Under the pieces are notes generated by a model. That model ran no database searches. It was not told the DNA's origin and worked only from the letters and a program-made list of their open reading frames with translations. Shown here one piece after another: positions 33,310 to 44,773 of a stretch of DNA of 64,000 nt; within the stretch, counting starts at the first letter, position 1; each line of letters begins with the position of its first letter. The position numbers and the translations under genes are program-made. This DNA is from Aquatica leii (lineage: Eukaryota; Arthropoda; Insecta; Coleoptera; Lampyridae), in assembly GCA_035610365.1 (NCBI GenBank), contig CM069435.1, positions 84,291,389-84,355,388 on the forward strand. The letters are read 5' to 3'.

Positions 33310-33760
33310 CTTTTACATTCCTCCACGTTTCTGCAGCTTTTTGTTTTGTTGACGAGTTCCACTATGACATTTTTTACCATCGATTTTATTGTTTTTTTTT
33401 ATGGTGAGATTATTAAGACTAAGACTATCAACTTTAGATACCTCTTTTAGAACAAAAGTCCTGTGCTTTTTCCACACCATACACGTAGATTTTAAGGACA
33501 AGAAGTCTTCCCTTTCCCTAGTGTTTTTTATTATATACTGTACCCTGAATAATTACTTTTAAGAAATGGTGTTTTCTTGTCGCATCATAATATGTCTAAA
33601 GCATTTTATTTTGATATTAGTAGTAGTCATTTTTATGTCTTTCTCCATTATCTGTAGAGATGTGTTATTTCTTATTATCTCAATCCAATACATTTTAAGT
33701 ATTACAGTAAGTTTAAATGTCGCGCTAGTCTATGCTAATTTTAGTTCCAGCGATCGATAG
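33310..33760 (-). pseudogene. Possible LINE C-terminal fragment
   Basis: The minus strand reads NIKIKCFRHIMMRQENTI and, after a gap, REREDFLSLKSTCMVW, which has the order of the C-terminal tail of common arthropod LINEs (GH-MR then GRRR-SWL-N). Weak and frame-broken. Confidence 0.3.
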
Positions 33761-33948
33761 CAAAAGTAGAATTCTAATAGTACCTAAACTGTAGTCAATG
33801 GAATCCCGTTAAAAGTTTAGAAATACAAATATCTAAATTGAAATTCAAATCAAAAATGGAAACACCGTAGTGTGATCAGAAACAAAACAGCTGAACTTCA
33901 ATGGCTCAAAATACGTTGGTTGTCTAATTTTAAATGTTAACTCTGTGA

Positions 33949-34080
33949 TATTAAAATTGCAACACCAAGAAAGGGTGGGAATTTTATGACCAAACTTGAC
34001 AGGAAGGTTTAGCTACTCAGAGGTAGTAAATGATTAACATTTTATTCAAATGCATCAAGTTTTTTTTGTTTCTACTACTT
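33949..34080 (+). mobile_element. Terminal remnant of a Tc1-like element
   Basis: TTAAAATTGCAACACCAAGA resembles the ends of Tc1-like elements and the TIR core TTGCAACACCTAGAA of the complete element at 35275-36704. No partner end was found. Confidence 0.4.
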
Positions 34081-34129
34081 CATTATCGTGTGTATTTCGT
34101 GCGAGTCTTGGTTAATTTTAAGATTCTTA

Positions 34130-34833
34130 TCTCTTGTGGTTGTTCTGTTTAACGTATTTTGAGAGTGAGACGAAAACGACTCTCATGAAAGACTTAAATC
34201 TCCAAAAGAACGGCCTTAGACTAGACCGAGTGTCCAAGACGAACAAAAGCTCTATTTGACTAGAATCCGCGAAAACAAACCTTACAAAAATACCTGCGGC
34301 AATCTTCGATAAAGCCGGCGTGGTGGTTAAGTCCCAAGGCAAGTTGTTTATATCCTAGACGTTCCTTCAAACATTTCCTTTAAGGAAGTGAAAGAGCCGA
34401 TCATCTCGCAGAACTTACACGACGCTTCCGATGAAGTGCTTCATCTCGCTAATAAGCACCTCAAAGTTCAGTCTAAGAGACAAAGCAAATTACCATTGAA
34501 TTTTGAGGTCCACCCGAAAGTTTGACGATAGCTTTCAGTATTGCGTCGTGTGTACGTCGCCTGAAATGCTTGCAGGGTTAATGACCATATCCAAATTATA
34601 CTCTGGTTAAAACTGTTAGAAATATGACCAGTACCCGTACGACTGTAAAAGCAATTTACAGTACGGCCATTGCGCTGAAAAACAAGACAAAGACATGCCC
34701 CAACTTAGATTATGACCCGACATGCGCAAACTACGCTCGCTTTGGTCATAAAAAAAAACGTCGTCAAGCATAAGGCGACTTCCAACACCTGCCCAGCGTA
34801 CCCGAAAAGGCTCGACGCCAAAATGTCAGACTC
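34130..34833 (+). pseudogene. Retrotransposon gag-like ORF1 fragment
   Basis: Frame-broken plus-strand text: RENKPYKNTCGNL, ILDVPSNISFKEVKEPIISQ, LANKHLKVQSKRQSKLPLNF, then DYDPTCANYARFGHKKK, which looks like a damaged zinc knuckle, and SNTCPAYPKR-like text. The likely source is the ORF1 of a non-LTR element, but the family is not certain. It is cut sharply near 34833 where gypsy sequence begins. Confidence 0.4.
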
Positions 34834-35274
34834 CGGTTTTTGTCCAAATTAGAGGTTGCATGATAATCGTACTTTGCGACTGAGCATGACACAGGATAGT
34901 GTTTGGCATGTTCTTTTGTGAACAGATAATCGGTATGACATTAGGAAAAGGTGCGAGTACTGATCTCAATCTTTTTAGTGTTCGGACACTACTTTAGAGA
35001 AGTACTTTCCCATTGTTCGATTCATCCGTTCAACTATGCTATCAGATTGAGTATTGAGTCGTCCTAGTTTTCTTAAATCCCAACAGTTGACAAACTCCTT
35101 GAAACAGCACACACTCCAAGATGTGGCTTTGGTCGGAATGTAATTCCAACGGAACTCTAAACTGGCAAAAACATTCTTTCACTAATGCATCTGCGATTGT
35201 AACTGCTTCTTGACTGGATTTAGCGTAAGCCTCTGTCCATTTCGTGAAATAATCAATCGCCACCAGGATGTATA

Positions 35275-36704
35275 CTGACTTCCAGAAAACTTGCAACACC
35301 TAGAACTTGTTGAACAATTTTATTGAAATTTTTAAGAAACGTCTATTTTCATGAAACAAAGTGATGATTAAAATTTGAATAAAATCTAGCCAGTAGTTTT
35401 TTGTTTTTTTCCTGTTGTTTCCATAGTAACATAGTAACAATGAATATAAAGTAGTAGACCATTTAGTAATTCTCAAGTTTGCAAATTGTTGTTGTTTGTT
35501 CACAATTTTATTCTAAACTTGATAACAATGCCGAGAGTACGTTACCATCAACCTTTTTGTCCAATTAAGTGATTTTGAACGTGGCCGTATTATTGGTATG
35601 AGAAAGGCCGGACTTACGCTAAGACAAATTGTTCTTCCTGTAAACCGAAATTTTTCATCGGTATTGAGATGTTGGTCTAAATGGTCCGAGGAAGGGGTTC
35701 AACATCGTCGCTGTGGATCTGGACGTCCTCAGAGCACTACAGATCGCAAAGAACGTCGCTTAAGAGTTTTGGCCACAAGAGACAGATTTTCAACAACTCG
35801 ATCAATTGCAAATGATTGGATGAGAGGTATAGGACTCAGAATGTCAATGTCATCTGTTTATCGCCGGATAAGATCTTATGGGTTGCGTTCATATCGTCCA
35901 TTTTATTGTCTTCCCCTTACACCACTTCACCGTCTACGCAGACTAAAGTGGACCAACGAAAGGGTTAACTGGGCGCAAGAATGGCATCAAATTGTGTTTA
36001 GTAACGAGTCCCGATTTTGTTTGTGGGCCCACGATGGTCGTACGAGGGTCAGACGAATGCGTGAAGAACGTAAAAATCCAACATTTTTTGTGAAACGCAA
36101 CACAGCCCTCACTCAAGGAGTTATAATATAGGGTGCAATATGTTATGGTAGCAGATCACTCTTGGTCTTTATTGACGACAACCTAAACTAAGCTGGTTAC
36201 ATTGCTAATGTTCTATAACTAGTTCGGCTTCCATATCTTCAAAGGCTGCAAGATTCCATTTTCCAGCAAGATAATGCGCGCTCTCATAAGGCAAGGGCTA
36301 CAACACGGTTTTTGGAAGAAGCTAAAATTGCGGTCCTCCAATGGCCTGCTCGGTCGCCTGATTTGTCGCCCGTTGAACATGTATGGGATGTGATTGGTAG
36401 GCGACTGGGTAATTTACCACACCCTCTAGATAATTTACACGATCTCCAACTATGGATTCAAGAAGCTTGGGAAGATATACCACAAGCAGCTATAGATCAC
36501 CTGATTGATAGCATGCTAAGACGTCTAAATAAGTGCATTACAAATCGTAGCGGAGCAAATCATTATTGAAAAAACTTTTTAAGCTTTTGTTGTTTTGGAT
36601 TTAAATTTTAATCATCACTTTGTTTCATGAAAATAGACGTTTCCCGAAAATTTCAATAAAACCATTCAACAACTTCTAGGTGTTGCAATTTTTCTCGAAC
36701 TCAA
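35275..36704 (+). mobile_element. Tc1-like element nested in gypsy integrase
   Basis: 1430 bp flanked by TA (35273-35274 and 36705-36706). The terminal inverted repeats are over 100 bp: CTGACTTCCAGAAAACTTGC at the left against TTGAGTTCGAGAAAAATTGC at the right (reverse complement), continuing through CAACACCTAGAA and ACGTCTATTTTCATGAAACA. Removing the insert restores the continuity of the gypsy integrase around GNKYI/LVAIDY. Confidence 0.9.
35598..36569 (+). pseudogene. Tc1-like transposase (DD34E type), broken
   Basis: N-terminal helix-turn-helix region MRKAGLTLRQIVLPVNRNFS and GSGRPQSTTDRKERRLRVLA, then the catalytic domain. The first acidic residue should be the Asp of the FSDES motif; here it reads IVFSNESRF, an Asp-to-Asn change. 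TAG ends the frame at 36129-36131 and two more stops follow before the frame reopens. The second Asp (FQQDNARSHKA) and the Glu (SPDLSPVEHVWDVIGRRL) are intact. Translation may begin upstream of 35598 (LSDFERGRIIG). The length fits the family, about 340 residues. Confidence 0.85.
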
Positions 36705-39173
36705 TATATTTGTTTCCCGAATCAGATTCGGAGAACGGCCCTGCGATGTCAATTGCTACTTTTTCTAACGGGCTTCCCACAATATACTGTTTCATCGTGC
36801 ACTTACGGCACCATTTCATGACGTCCTCTTTGTAGTTCCCCCAGTAGAATCTTTCTCGAACATCATGCAGATACTTCAACACTTGTGACACCTGGCTTTT
36901 TGGCACTACCAACTGCAGTCTGTTTTCCAAGCCTTCAACACTCTCTAGGGATCACTTAAAAATACCGTTTTCTACGCACTTCTTTCTAGGTTGGTCATCG
37001 GTCGTTTTCTTTCCAGTTCATGAATAATTTTATATCGAGATCGTTCTCTTGTCCGCGACGTAACTGCTTAGGTTCCCACTCGTGATCAACCACAGCAGTT
37101 CTCCGAAGGCATTCAAATTTTTCTGCAAGTCACGAACAATGGCTGCAGTTTGCCGGACATGGTCTTCTGGACATGGCATCGGCGTTCCGATGACTGCTTC
37201 CGGTACGATGTACTGTGTCGTAGTCATATTCTTGAAGTCTCTCGATTTATCTTTCCACTTGTCTTTCCGGATTACCAAACTGAAATTGGCGTGGTCCGTC
37301 ATAGTAAAAATTTTCGTTCATAAAAATATGTGTAGAAGTGCTCTGTGAACTGGATTACTGCTAACAGCTCTTTCCTAGTCACGCAGTAATTTTTGTCTAT
37401 CCTGGTCTTTGCTAAAATACGCGATGACCTTTTCCTGTCTATCTTGCACCTGCAAAAGAACCGCGCGTTTCGCCAGATTGCTTGCGTCGGTATCCAAAAC
37501 AAACTTGCTCTCTTTTTTTGGATAACTTAAAACCGGCAAAGTGACTGGCATTTTTGCAGTCTTCAATCCATCTAAATTCTGGTTTTTCTTCGGTCAGTTT
37601 CGTCAAAGGTTTGTCAATGATGGCAAATCCGGGCATAAATTGTCTATAATAGGTGCATAGCCCAAAGATACTTCAGACCTAATGTTGGTCGATTGGTCTT
37701 GGTCATGCGTGCACTGCTTTGATTTTGTCTGGGTCAGCCTTTACTCCATCTCTAGATATGACGTGGCCAAGGTATTGCACTTTCTTCTTAAAGACCTGGC
37801 GCTTCTTTGGGCTCAATTTTAGATTTGCCCCATGTAGTTGTTTCAGGTTGTTTGAATATTCTTCAAACGACCTTCTAACCACAATCACGGCGTCTAGATA
37901 AATCAACCACCTTTCCCAACACAGTCCTCGCAAGATAGTTTTCATCAAACGCCCGAACGTTGCAAGAGCGTTACACAGGCCGAAGGGAATCACAGTGAAC
38001 TGTCACAAACCAGTACCGATTGTAAAAGCTGTTTTTTCACAATCTTTGGGTTTCAATTCTACCCGCCAGTAACCACTTTTTAAATCTAATGTGGAATGTC
38101 TAACGTATCGTCAATTCTCGATAAAAAGTAGCTGTTCTTTTTGGTCACATCGTTTAGCTGTCTGCAGCCTACGCAAAACCTCGTTTATTCATCTTTCTTC
38201 TTTACGAGTAATCACACCTTCCTCTCCGTAATTATTTGTTCGGCTTCTTCTTTTTTCGCCAAAGTAAGTCGGCGTGGATGTTTTCGTATAAACCGAACGT
38301 CTCGGGTGCTAATTTTATGCTTCACTAAGTTTTTTTTTTCGGAACCACTCTCCAGCGCGAACACATCTTGATACTGCTGTATTAATGCTTTAACTTTAGC
38401 CAGTTGGTCTTGACTGAGGTAAGAATGTCCAATAGATGTTGTGGTCACTTCTTTGGCGACGTATTTTCGTTAGAATTCACGCATCTCACAATTTGATTGA
38501 TTTTAGCGTTCGTTGATCTTCTTTTTCAACGTTACTGAATCTGAGGTGACATTTAAAATTGTTACTGTTATCAAGCGCAAATGTAGCCTTCCCGGAGATT
38601 TCCATTCAGGCATGCCATCACCACACTTCTGGTCCTTGCAGGAAAAGTCACGTCTTCACCCAATAAAACTTGCACGGCTGCATTAAAAGGAATTTCTTTG
38701 CTGTCGATCTTTTGGACATCGTTCTTCATATCCCAATGGAACTCATACTTTTTTATAACATCCATTCCTAGAATAACTTCTTCCGTGATGTCGACTACCA
38801 GTACTTGATGGTCGAGTACTTCATTTCCCAAACAAATGGTTACTTTGACTTGTCCGTGAGTAGGTATTTCTTCGCCCATCGCCGCTCGAAGTCGTACTGT
38901 TACTGATGATGTCTTCTCGTTTTCCAAAAATATGTCAGAATAAATGATAGCCTTTGTCGCTCCGTTATCAACCAGTAACTAAACACTTCTTCCATTAATT
39001 TTGCCATCAAAATAAATGCTATGCAATTGCTCCCTAAGCGCTGCCATTTGAATAGTAATTTCCAAGGCATGGCTCGTTGAGGTCGACTTTTGACCCATTC
39101 GCTCGACCTGTTCTAGTTTTCCGAACGCTCTTATAATTTTTTTTAGGCTTAGTACAGCATCGTCGTACGCGGT

Positions 39174-40170
39174 TCAGTTCCCCGCAGTTTCTCTTCCTTG
39201 AGTTACTTGTTTCCGAAATACAATCTTCAATGCTTTCTTGTGTTTGCGCAAGTATTTCTGTAACACAGCGGAGCTTATGAGTGCCTCTGTGCGACGCCTG
39301 TTTTGCTGCCTCAAGCTTAAAGCGTGAGTTAAAGCATCATCCAACGGCTTTGATCGACCTAACCGGAAAGTCTGCAGCGTTTTGCTGTCTCGGAGGCCGT
39401 CTACAATCGTTTGAATACCCAATTGCTCCAGGAAGGTATCTGGTGCTGTAGGATACGCAAGCCTTGTCAGTCTGACAATGTCAGCTTCAAAGTCTTGAGG
39501 ACTCTCCACAGCTTTCTGAACTCGACTCGTTATTTGGGCTTAGTGCACCTGTTAAAGATGAGGATCTCTACATCTCATTTCTAAACGTAAAATTAAGAGT
39601 TCGTAATTTTCTTCGATGTTTCAAGAGCTTCTCCACGTAAGGCCACTATTAAAGACGTCGCTTTCTGCTTGTTGCTTCAACTAATAGCTGTAGCTGCGGC
39701 TTCCAACTGCTTGTAGTACGTTGACCACGGAATTTTTCCATAAAAATTCAGGGGTAGAATCTTAAACTTGTGCGTAGCTTCTTCTTGATGGTATATTAAA
39801 TCTTCGCTTGTGACACTGCCTTCACCGTGACAATTCATTTGGTTCATTTTTTCTTCAAGCAATTTTATTCTGTCTCTTAATTTGTCTTCTATTGCTTCTA
39901 TTTTGTATTCTAGAACTACGCATATTTCTTTTCTTAAATTTAACGTATCTGTTTGAGTTTTCTCTTCAACAATTTTAATTTGGTTTCCTACGCTAACTTT
40001 TAATTTTTTCCTCAACAGTCTTTATTTGATTTTCAATGCTCATTCGTATTTCCATTTTTTAAATTTTTAGAATTCTCCTGCATTTTCTGAGAATGTTCAA
40101 ACAGTTTTTCTTCCATACTTTTATTCACAGATTTTTGACGGTTTTTATTAACTTGAAAAATTCAAATAGT
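39174..40170 (-). pseudogene. Gypsy gag, minus-strand copy
   Basis: The coiled-coil N-terminal half at 40015-39677 (IEDKLRDRIKLLEEKMNQM and NFYGKIPWSTYYKQLEAAA) and the C-terminal half at 39509-39174 (FEADIVRLTRLAYPTAPDTF, PLDDALTHALSLRQQNRRR) align with the gag of 44774-45931. Stops and frameshifts separate them; the zinc knuckle is not readable. Confidence 0.7.
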
Positions 40171-40331
40171 TTTGCATCTATTTTGGTTTGATAACGAGTT
40201 ACCAGTATAAGTTACAACACTGAATTTTAATAACGCTATAATCAAACACGCGAATAGCGAACTAAACAGTTGATTATTTACACAATATCAATGTTTTCAT
40301 CGGGTTCGATACCACACACCTGTATCACAAA

Positions 40332-40739
40332 TGTAACGATTTCTTAAATCTAATTTATTTAAAACGATATATGTACATGATTATAACTACACGTAACTAA
40401 TTAAATCTAATGATATTTAAGAATAACACTTACACTAATTTATATATTACTATCATTAATCCGCACTACATAATTATATCTGAAACTGATACTTTTTTAT
40501 GTTAACAACACATACGCGACGTATTTAAGTTTTACTAGCACCGGCACTTTATTTATCTTCACACGCGTTAATCACTTATTTATTTTAAACCGACAAAATC
40601 TTCTCGATTCAATTCGAAAATTTGACTTATGCTTCTTTTGAACCGTTTTTATATACATACTTCTGTTATTTGTCTCCAGATTGTTCAACATTCTTCGGTA
40701 AACGTTGTCGAAGTTGACAATAAGTTCGAGAACGTTTCA
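40332..40739 (-). repeat. 5' LTR of the minus-strand gypsy element
   Basis: On the minus strand it starts TGAAACGTTCTCGAAC and ends ATCGTTACA, 408 bp. It aligns with the other LTRs at both ends and around AAATAAATAAGTGATTA and TAGTGTAAGTGTT. ATAT follows the start (40740-40743). Confidence 0.8.
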
Positions 40740-43700
40740 ATATGATTAAGTATTTTAGCGAAATTTCTTTAACTGTCGCATACAAAACCTTAACCAAAAC
40801 ACAATATAATATACAATAAAATTGTTAAAGAGTAAAGGCACCTCAACGGGGCACGCTATTCAAAACAGATTATGGAAAAATCGCACAATAACATACTAGT
40901 ATGAAAATTTCAATACTTTTCGTAGAAAGTCTTTAATTAATTAATGAAACCACTAAACGAGTTAAACCTTCCCAGAAAAGTCGCCTTAAAAATATCATAA
41001 GTTAATGAACGATCCAAAAAAGAAGACTTTGTTTGTTATGTTAGCAATAGAATAAAAAGTTATAAGCAAAAAAACAGACAGAACTAATAAAGAAAATTTG
41101 ATGAAGATTAAATATATTGAAGTTATGTTGTCGAGCAGATAGAGACAAACTAATCAGAGCAGGAACCAGAAAATAGAAAGTTTACGACATAAAATTATTA
41201 AAAACAATGAAATTGATATCATCTACAAAGCTTTTAAAAGTTATGACATAACCAAATTAATAGTGAATTATAGTTACCCACATTAAATAAGTGACAAAAA
41301 AGAACTGCAAAGAAAAAAATCTTGATATATGTTATCGTACAAAAAAACATAATCTGTATTGTCAGAGCTTTAAAACATGTATATAGTATATTACAAAAAG
41401 TAAATTAAACTCTAAATGAGTGAAGAAAAATAACCAAATATCAATTTATTTAAAAAACGAGAATTTTATTTGCATTAAAAAAACAATCACAGTAAAAACA
41501 GCAAAAAACGTAGGTATACTTAAAAATTTCTAAGAAAGCAGAGGTAATAAATACAAAGTACAAATTTTCAGATACTTTAATTTTTTTAAAATGTTTAAAA
41601 CTGAAGATGGTTACAAAGAATGAAATTAACAGAAAGGACAATTAAAATTGTATGCAATAAACAGATTTAGTCAATCATCTAATTAGTTTCAACTAGTTTA
41701 AAAAAAACCAATAATCTTTAAGTAGCGTTTAAGGATTACCACAAAAGGGTGTTCACGAGGGTCACAAGCTAAGTTATGGTTATGACAGCATTAATTATTA
41801 GCAAAGACGCAGCTTACTAAAGAAAACTACTTGCAGTAAATAAACGCCTGAAATATATTAACTATACAATTACAATGTATAAAATATGTTGTCTATATGC
41901 AACAAATAAAATCGATGTCAAGAACCTTTTATACTGTTAGACAATAGACAATTAAAGTTCACAGCAAAGGTTATTAAAAGAAGTAAAAAGTTGCAATGCA
42001 GACCATCCATGAAACCTCTAATTTCTAACTGTATCGCCCACAGACAGGTGATGGCAAAATTTCTTCGCGCATTTATTCCGCAAACTTCAAACGGCAAAGC
42101 CGTTGAGATATTGGCGATGCACGTACTTTCACTTTTTGTACATCGTATTTTTATTAACAACGTCCAAAAACCGCAATGTTTACAAAAAAAACATGACTAA
42201 TCGATACTCTGGAACAAATTCCCAACACCGTTAGGTTGCTTCTCGTACCCAAAAAAAAAACCTCAAAGAAAGAAGTGCAAAAAACGATCATTAAAATTAT
42301 TGTTACGTGTGGAATTTTAGATTGTGTAATCTGCATTTTAAAAATTAAAAAAAACTAATAATTAAAGCCGTGACTAACATTTAATAAAAAGTAAATTAAA
42401 AATTAGCAACGAATACTAATGGCAACAACGAATTAATTTAAATAGTAAGTGGTAATTATCTCGCTAGTATATTTAATGATTTTACGATTATCAAAATCAA
42501 GGGAAGCTAGTAGTGTCCAATGCCGTTACTTAAAAATCAAATATAGAATTAATTATAAAACAATAATTAGATGTAACTCTTATGATAATTAAACGTTTTT
42601 TATTAGAAGGTATTTTTTCAAGAATGATAATTTTTCTCAATTTGTAACTTTCTAAGACACATTGTTTATATACCAATTTCTTAATTAATAAAAGTTATAA
42701 CAAATATAATACTATATGAAAGCTACAAACAATTTAACATAGTTAAACAATCTTTAATTAATCAGCTTTAATAATCAGATGGAACTGCTCATTTTCTAAA
42801 ACTTTCTAGAATTGTTACCAGAAAGATAAAAAAATATTTCTAACTGAATTAGACATATTTATCATTACGGTCAATACTGAAATATAGAAATAACGTTACA
42901 TGCAACAAATACAAAAAAATCAATACCTTTTCAGTCGTTTAAGTGCACAAAATTCAATATTTGCTTAAAGTATTTATGAAAACGTTGTTACTTAAGTGTT
43001 ATGTGTAGGTAGAAGTAAGGATAAATAAATTGCAGTTATGAAATCGTATTGTGAATTTTATGTTAATGCTTCGTCTGATATATTAATAAACTACTGTGCT
43101 TATAAGGACTGCTCATGTCTTATGTGATTGAATAAATTTCAGTTTTAAGCATTGTACCATAAAAAAACATTCACATATAAGGTTTCTACGTAGTCATTAG
43201 GCGAGTAAATTTAACCAAACTAAATGATTTTTGACCTTTTTGATTAGGTCATTTTAAATGAAACTCCCCAACATTCCGGTGAATGTTTTCATTTTTTGAA
43301 GTCTTTTGCATCTATATCTTCAGTGCCAATAATAATTATGTCTGTTAAGGAAACACTTATAGAAGACTGACCATGACAATTTTTGTACGTTTCAAAATCT
43401 CCATCATTGGCATTTGCACTCGTTGCCTCAACTTTCGGAGTATAAAATCACGTTTAAAAGCCAAATCGGCCGGTTGTATCGGAAATAACAAATTATCTTT
43501 CATAACCGTACCTTATTTCTTAGAATTCAATTCATTACCAAGTCATGTCTCTACGTGGTAATATACAAGAAACAAATTAAATTTTACTACGTTTAAAACG
43601 AGGTGGGATAGAGTATTCCAATTCACCACTTCATTCTTTGTGACTGATTTGATGAAACGTCTTACATACGTATTATTTTATGTTGCCTTTTTTGAGAAAA

Positions 43701-44017
43701 CACAATAAATGCTAATTATCAATTATCAGTGCACGAGAAACATTATTTGTATTAAACATTTGTATAACGTCGTGTAAATCTTGATGTTTGTAGTAATTTC
43801 ATGACAGCTATAATTCTCCTTTTCAGAAAATAAAATATTTCAACAAACAAATAAAATTAAATTTTTTCATTTTTTTCTTTCGAACAGTTGAACGTCGTTT
43901 TCAAAATTGTGTCTCTATTAAACAAAGAAAACTTTTTCGTCATTAAAGTTTTATCAAAAAAAACTTTCTAGATAAAAAACCAGTTAAAACCTCAAATATT
44001 TACGAATGTGATTATTA
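40740..44017. other. Long AT-rich spacer with one GC-richer patch
   Basis: 3.3 kb without a recognised gene. About 41985-42165 is GC-richer and open on both strands (minus: ISTALPFEVCGINARRNFAI; plus: MAKFLRAFIPQTSNGKAVEI), but splice sites are poor. About 43330-43690 shows decayed minus-strand coding-like text (SVTKNEVVNWNTLSH, LLFPIQPADLAFKRDF) which I could not place. Confidence 0.45.
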
Positions 44018-44021
44018 TTAT

Positions 44022-44457
44022 TGAAACGTTCGAGAAGTTATTTGCAAATGCAAGAGCCTTCTAGAAGCTGTTATTCATCTTTTAGAAGATATACCGAAAA
44101 ATAGGAAACACTCGAGAACAATTTCCTTAGGTGTATATATACAGACGAAACAAACCGTAGGTCAGTTATTGCCGTAACGCGAATGCAGCAGTATTAAGAA
44201 GATTATTCAAGTTGAGATAAATAAGTCGTTAGCACGCGTGTGTCTAGATAAATATACCGAGAATAATCGTGTACGTGATTTTTAGTAAAAACAAGTGTGA
44301 AGCTATCCGCGGACTTTATCTTATCTTAATTAGTGTAAGTGTTTTTATTAAATATTATTAGATTTCATTAGTTCGGTTAATTTACATATTTCTAGTATAA
44401 GTAAAACATAGTTTTAGTCGTTAAATAAATTAGTTTTTAATAATAAAATACGCAACA
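44022..44457 (+). repeat. 5' LTR of the gypsy element
   Basis: 436 bp. U3 carries TTCGAGAA at 44029-44036, TTCTAGAA at 44059-44066 and a degenerate TTTTAGAA at 44080-44087, all heat-shock-element-like. A TATA-like GTGTATATATACAG lies near 44132-44145. The AATAAA near the end may be the poly(A) signal. Confidence 0.9.
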
Positions 44458-44476
44458 TTGGTGTCACGGTGTGAAG
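44458..44476 (+). other. Primer-binding site region
   Basis: Directly after the 5' LTR the sequence reads TTGGTGTCACGGTGTG, the expected place for tRNA priming of minus-strand DNA. The minus-strand copy has the related TTTGTGATACAGGTGTG. The tRNA was not identified. Confidence 0.55.
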
Positions 44477-44773
44477 TTCGCGATTTTTTTAGTGTAGATA
44501 TCATTAAGTAATCTAATATCGCTCCCGTAATAAAAACATTGACTGCGTAAATAACTGTTAAGTTCGCGATACGCGTGTTTATTTATAAAGTATAAAATAG
44601 TGTTTATTAAACTTTTATTTTAACAAGTGCGTGATCGCGATATTATTTTCGTTTCCGTACACTAGTGCTTTAATATTAATAAGTGGATCGTTATTAAAAT
44701 TTTGTGTTATACGAAAACTGCATTTTAAAAAGTAGTGTATTTAAACTTTATATTCGTGTTATATTTAAGTTTA

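Larger units (their letters stand above)
34834..39120 (-). pseudogene. Gypsy pol, minus-strand copy, interrupted
   Basis: Protease region at 38927-38571 (VILGMDVIKKYEFHWDMKN). RT pieces at 38448-38212, at 37993-37703 (MIPFGLCNALATFGRLMKTI, WLIYLDAVIVV, where the YLDD box reads YLDA) and at 37636-37439. RNase H start KFVLDTDASNL with later pieces to 37299. Integrase at 36930-36707 and 35272-34834; the linker has lost the spacing between its zinc-finger residues (HLHD joined to VRERFYW). The Tc1-like insert falls after GNKYI. Frameshifts throughout; the loss of the second Asp of YLDD alone would abolish RT activity. Confidence 0.75.
34834..40739 (-). mobile_element. Gypsy element, 3'-truncated, with a nested Tc1-like insert
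   Basis: Read right to left: LTR (40332-40739), gag (about 40170-39174), protease, RT, part of RNase H, and integrase running to about 34834, where it stops abruptly within the integrase. The 3' LTR is missing. It is related to 44022-50071 along its length but clearly more diverged and with more lesions. A Tc1-like element (35275-36704) interrupts the integrase. Confidence 0.85.

Noticed and set aside
37030-37302. Minus ORF of 90 codons with a relative at 47896-48093 in the other gypsy copy
   Set aside because: The text is conserved only because it is a shifted frame of the same pol region; the real pol frame explains the similarity.
43330-43690. Minus-strand text suggesting a decayed transposase
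   Set aside because: No motif of a known transposase could be placed; frames break every 20-40 codons.
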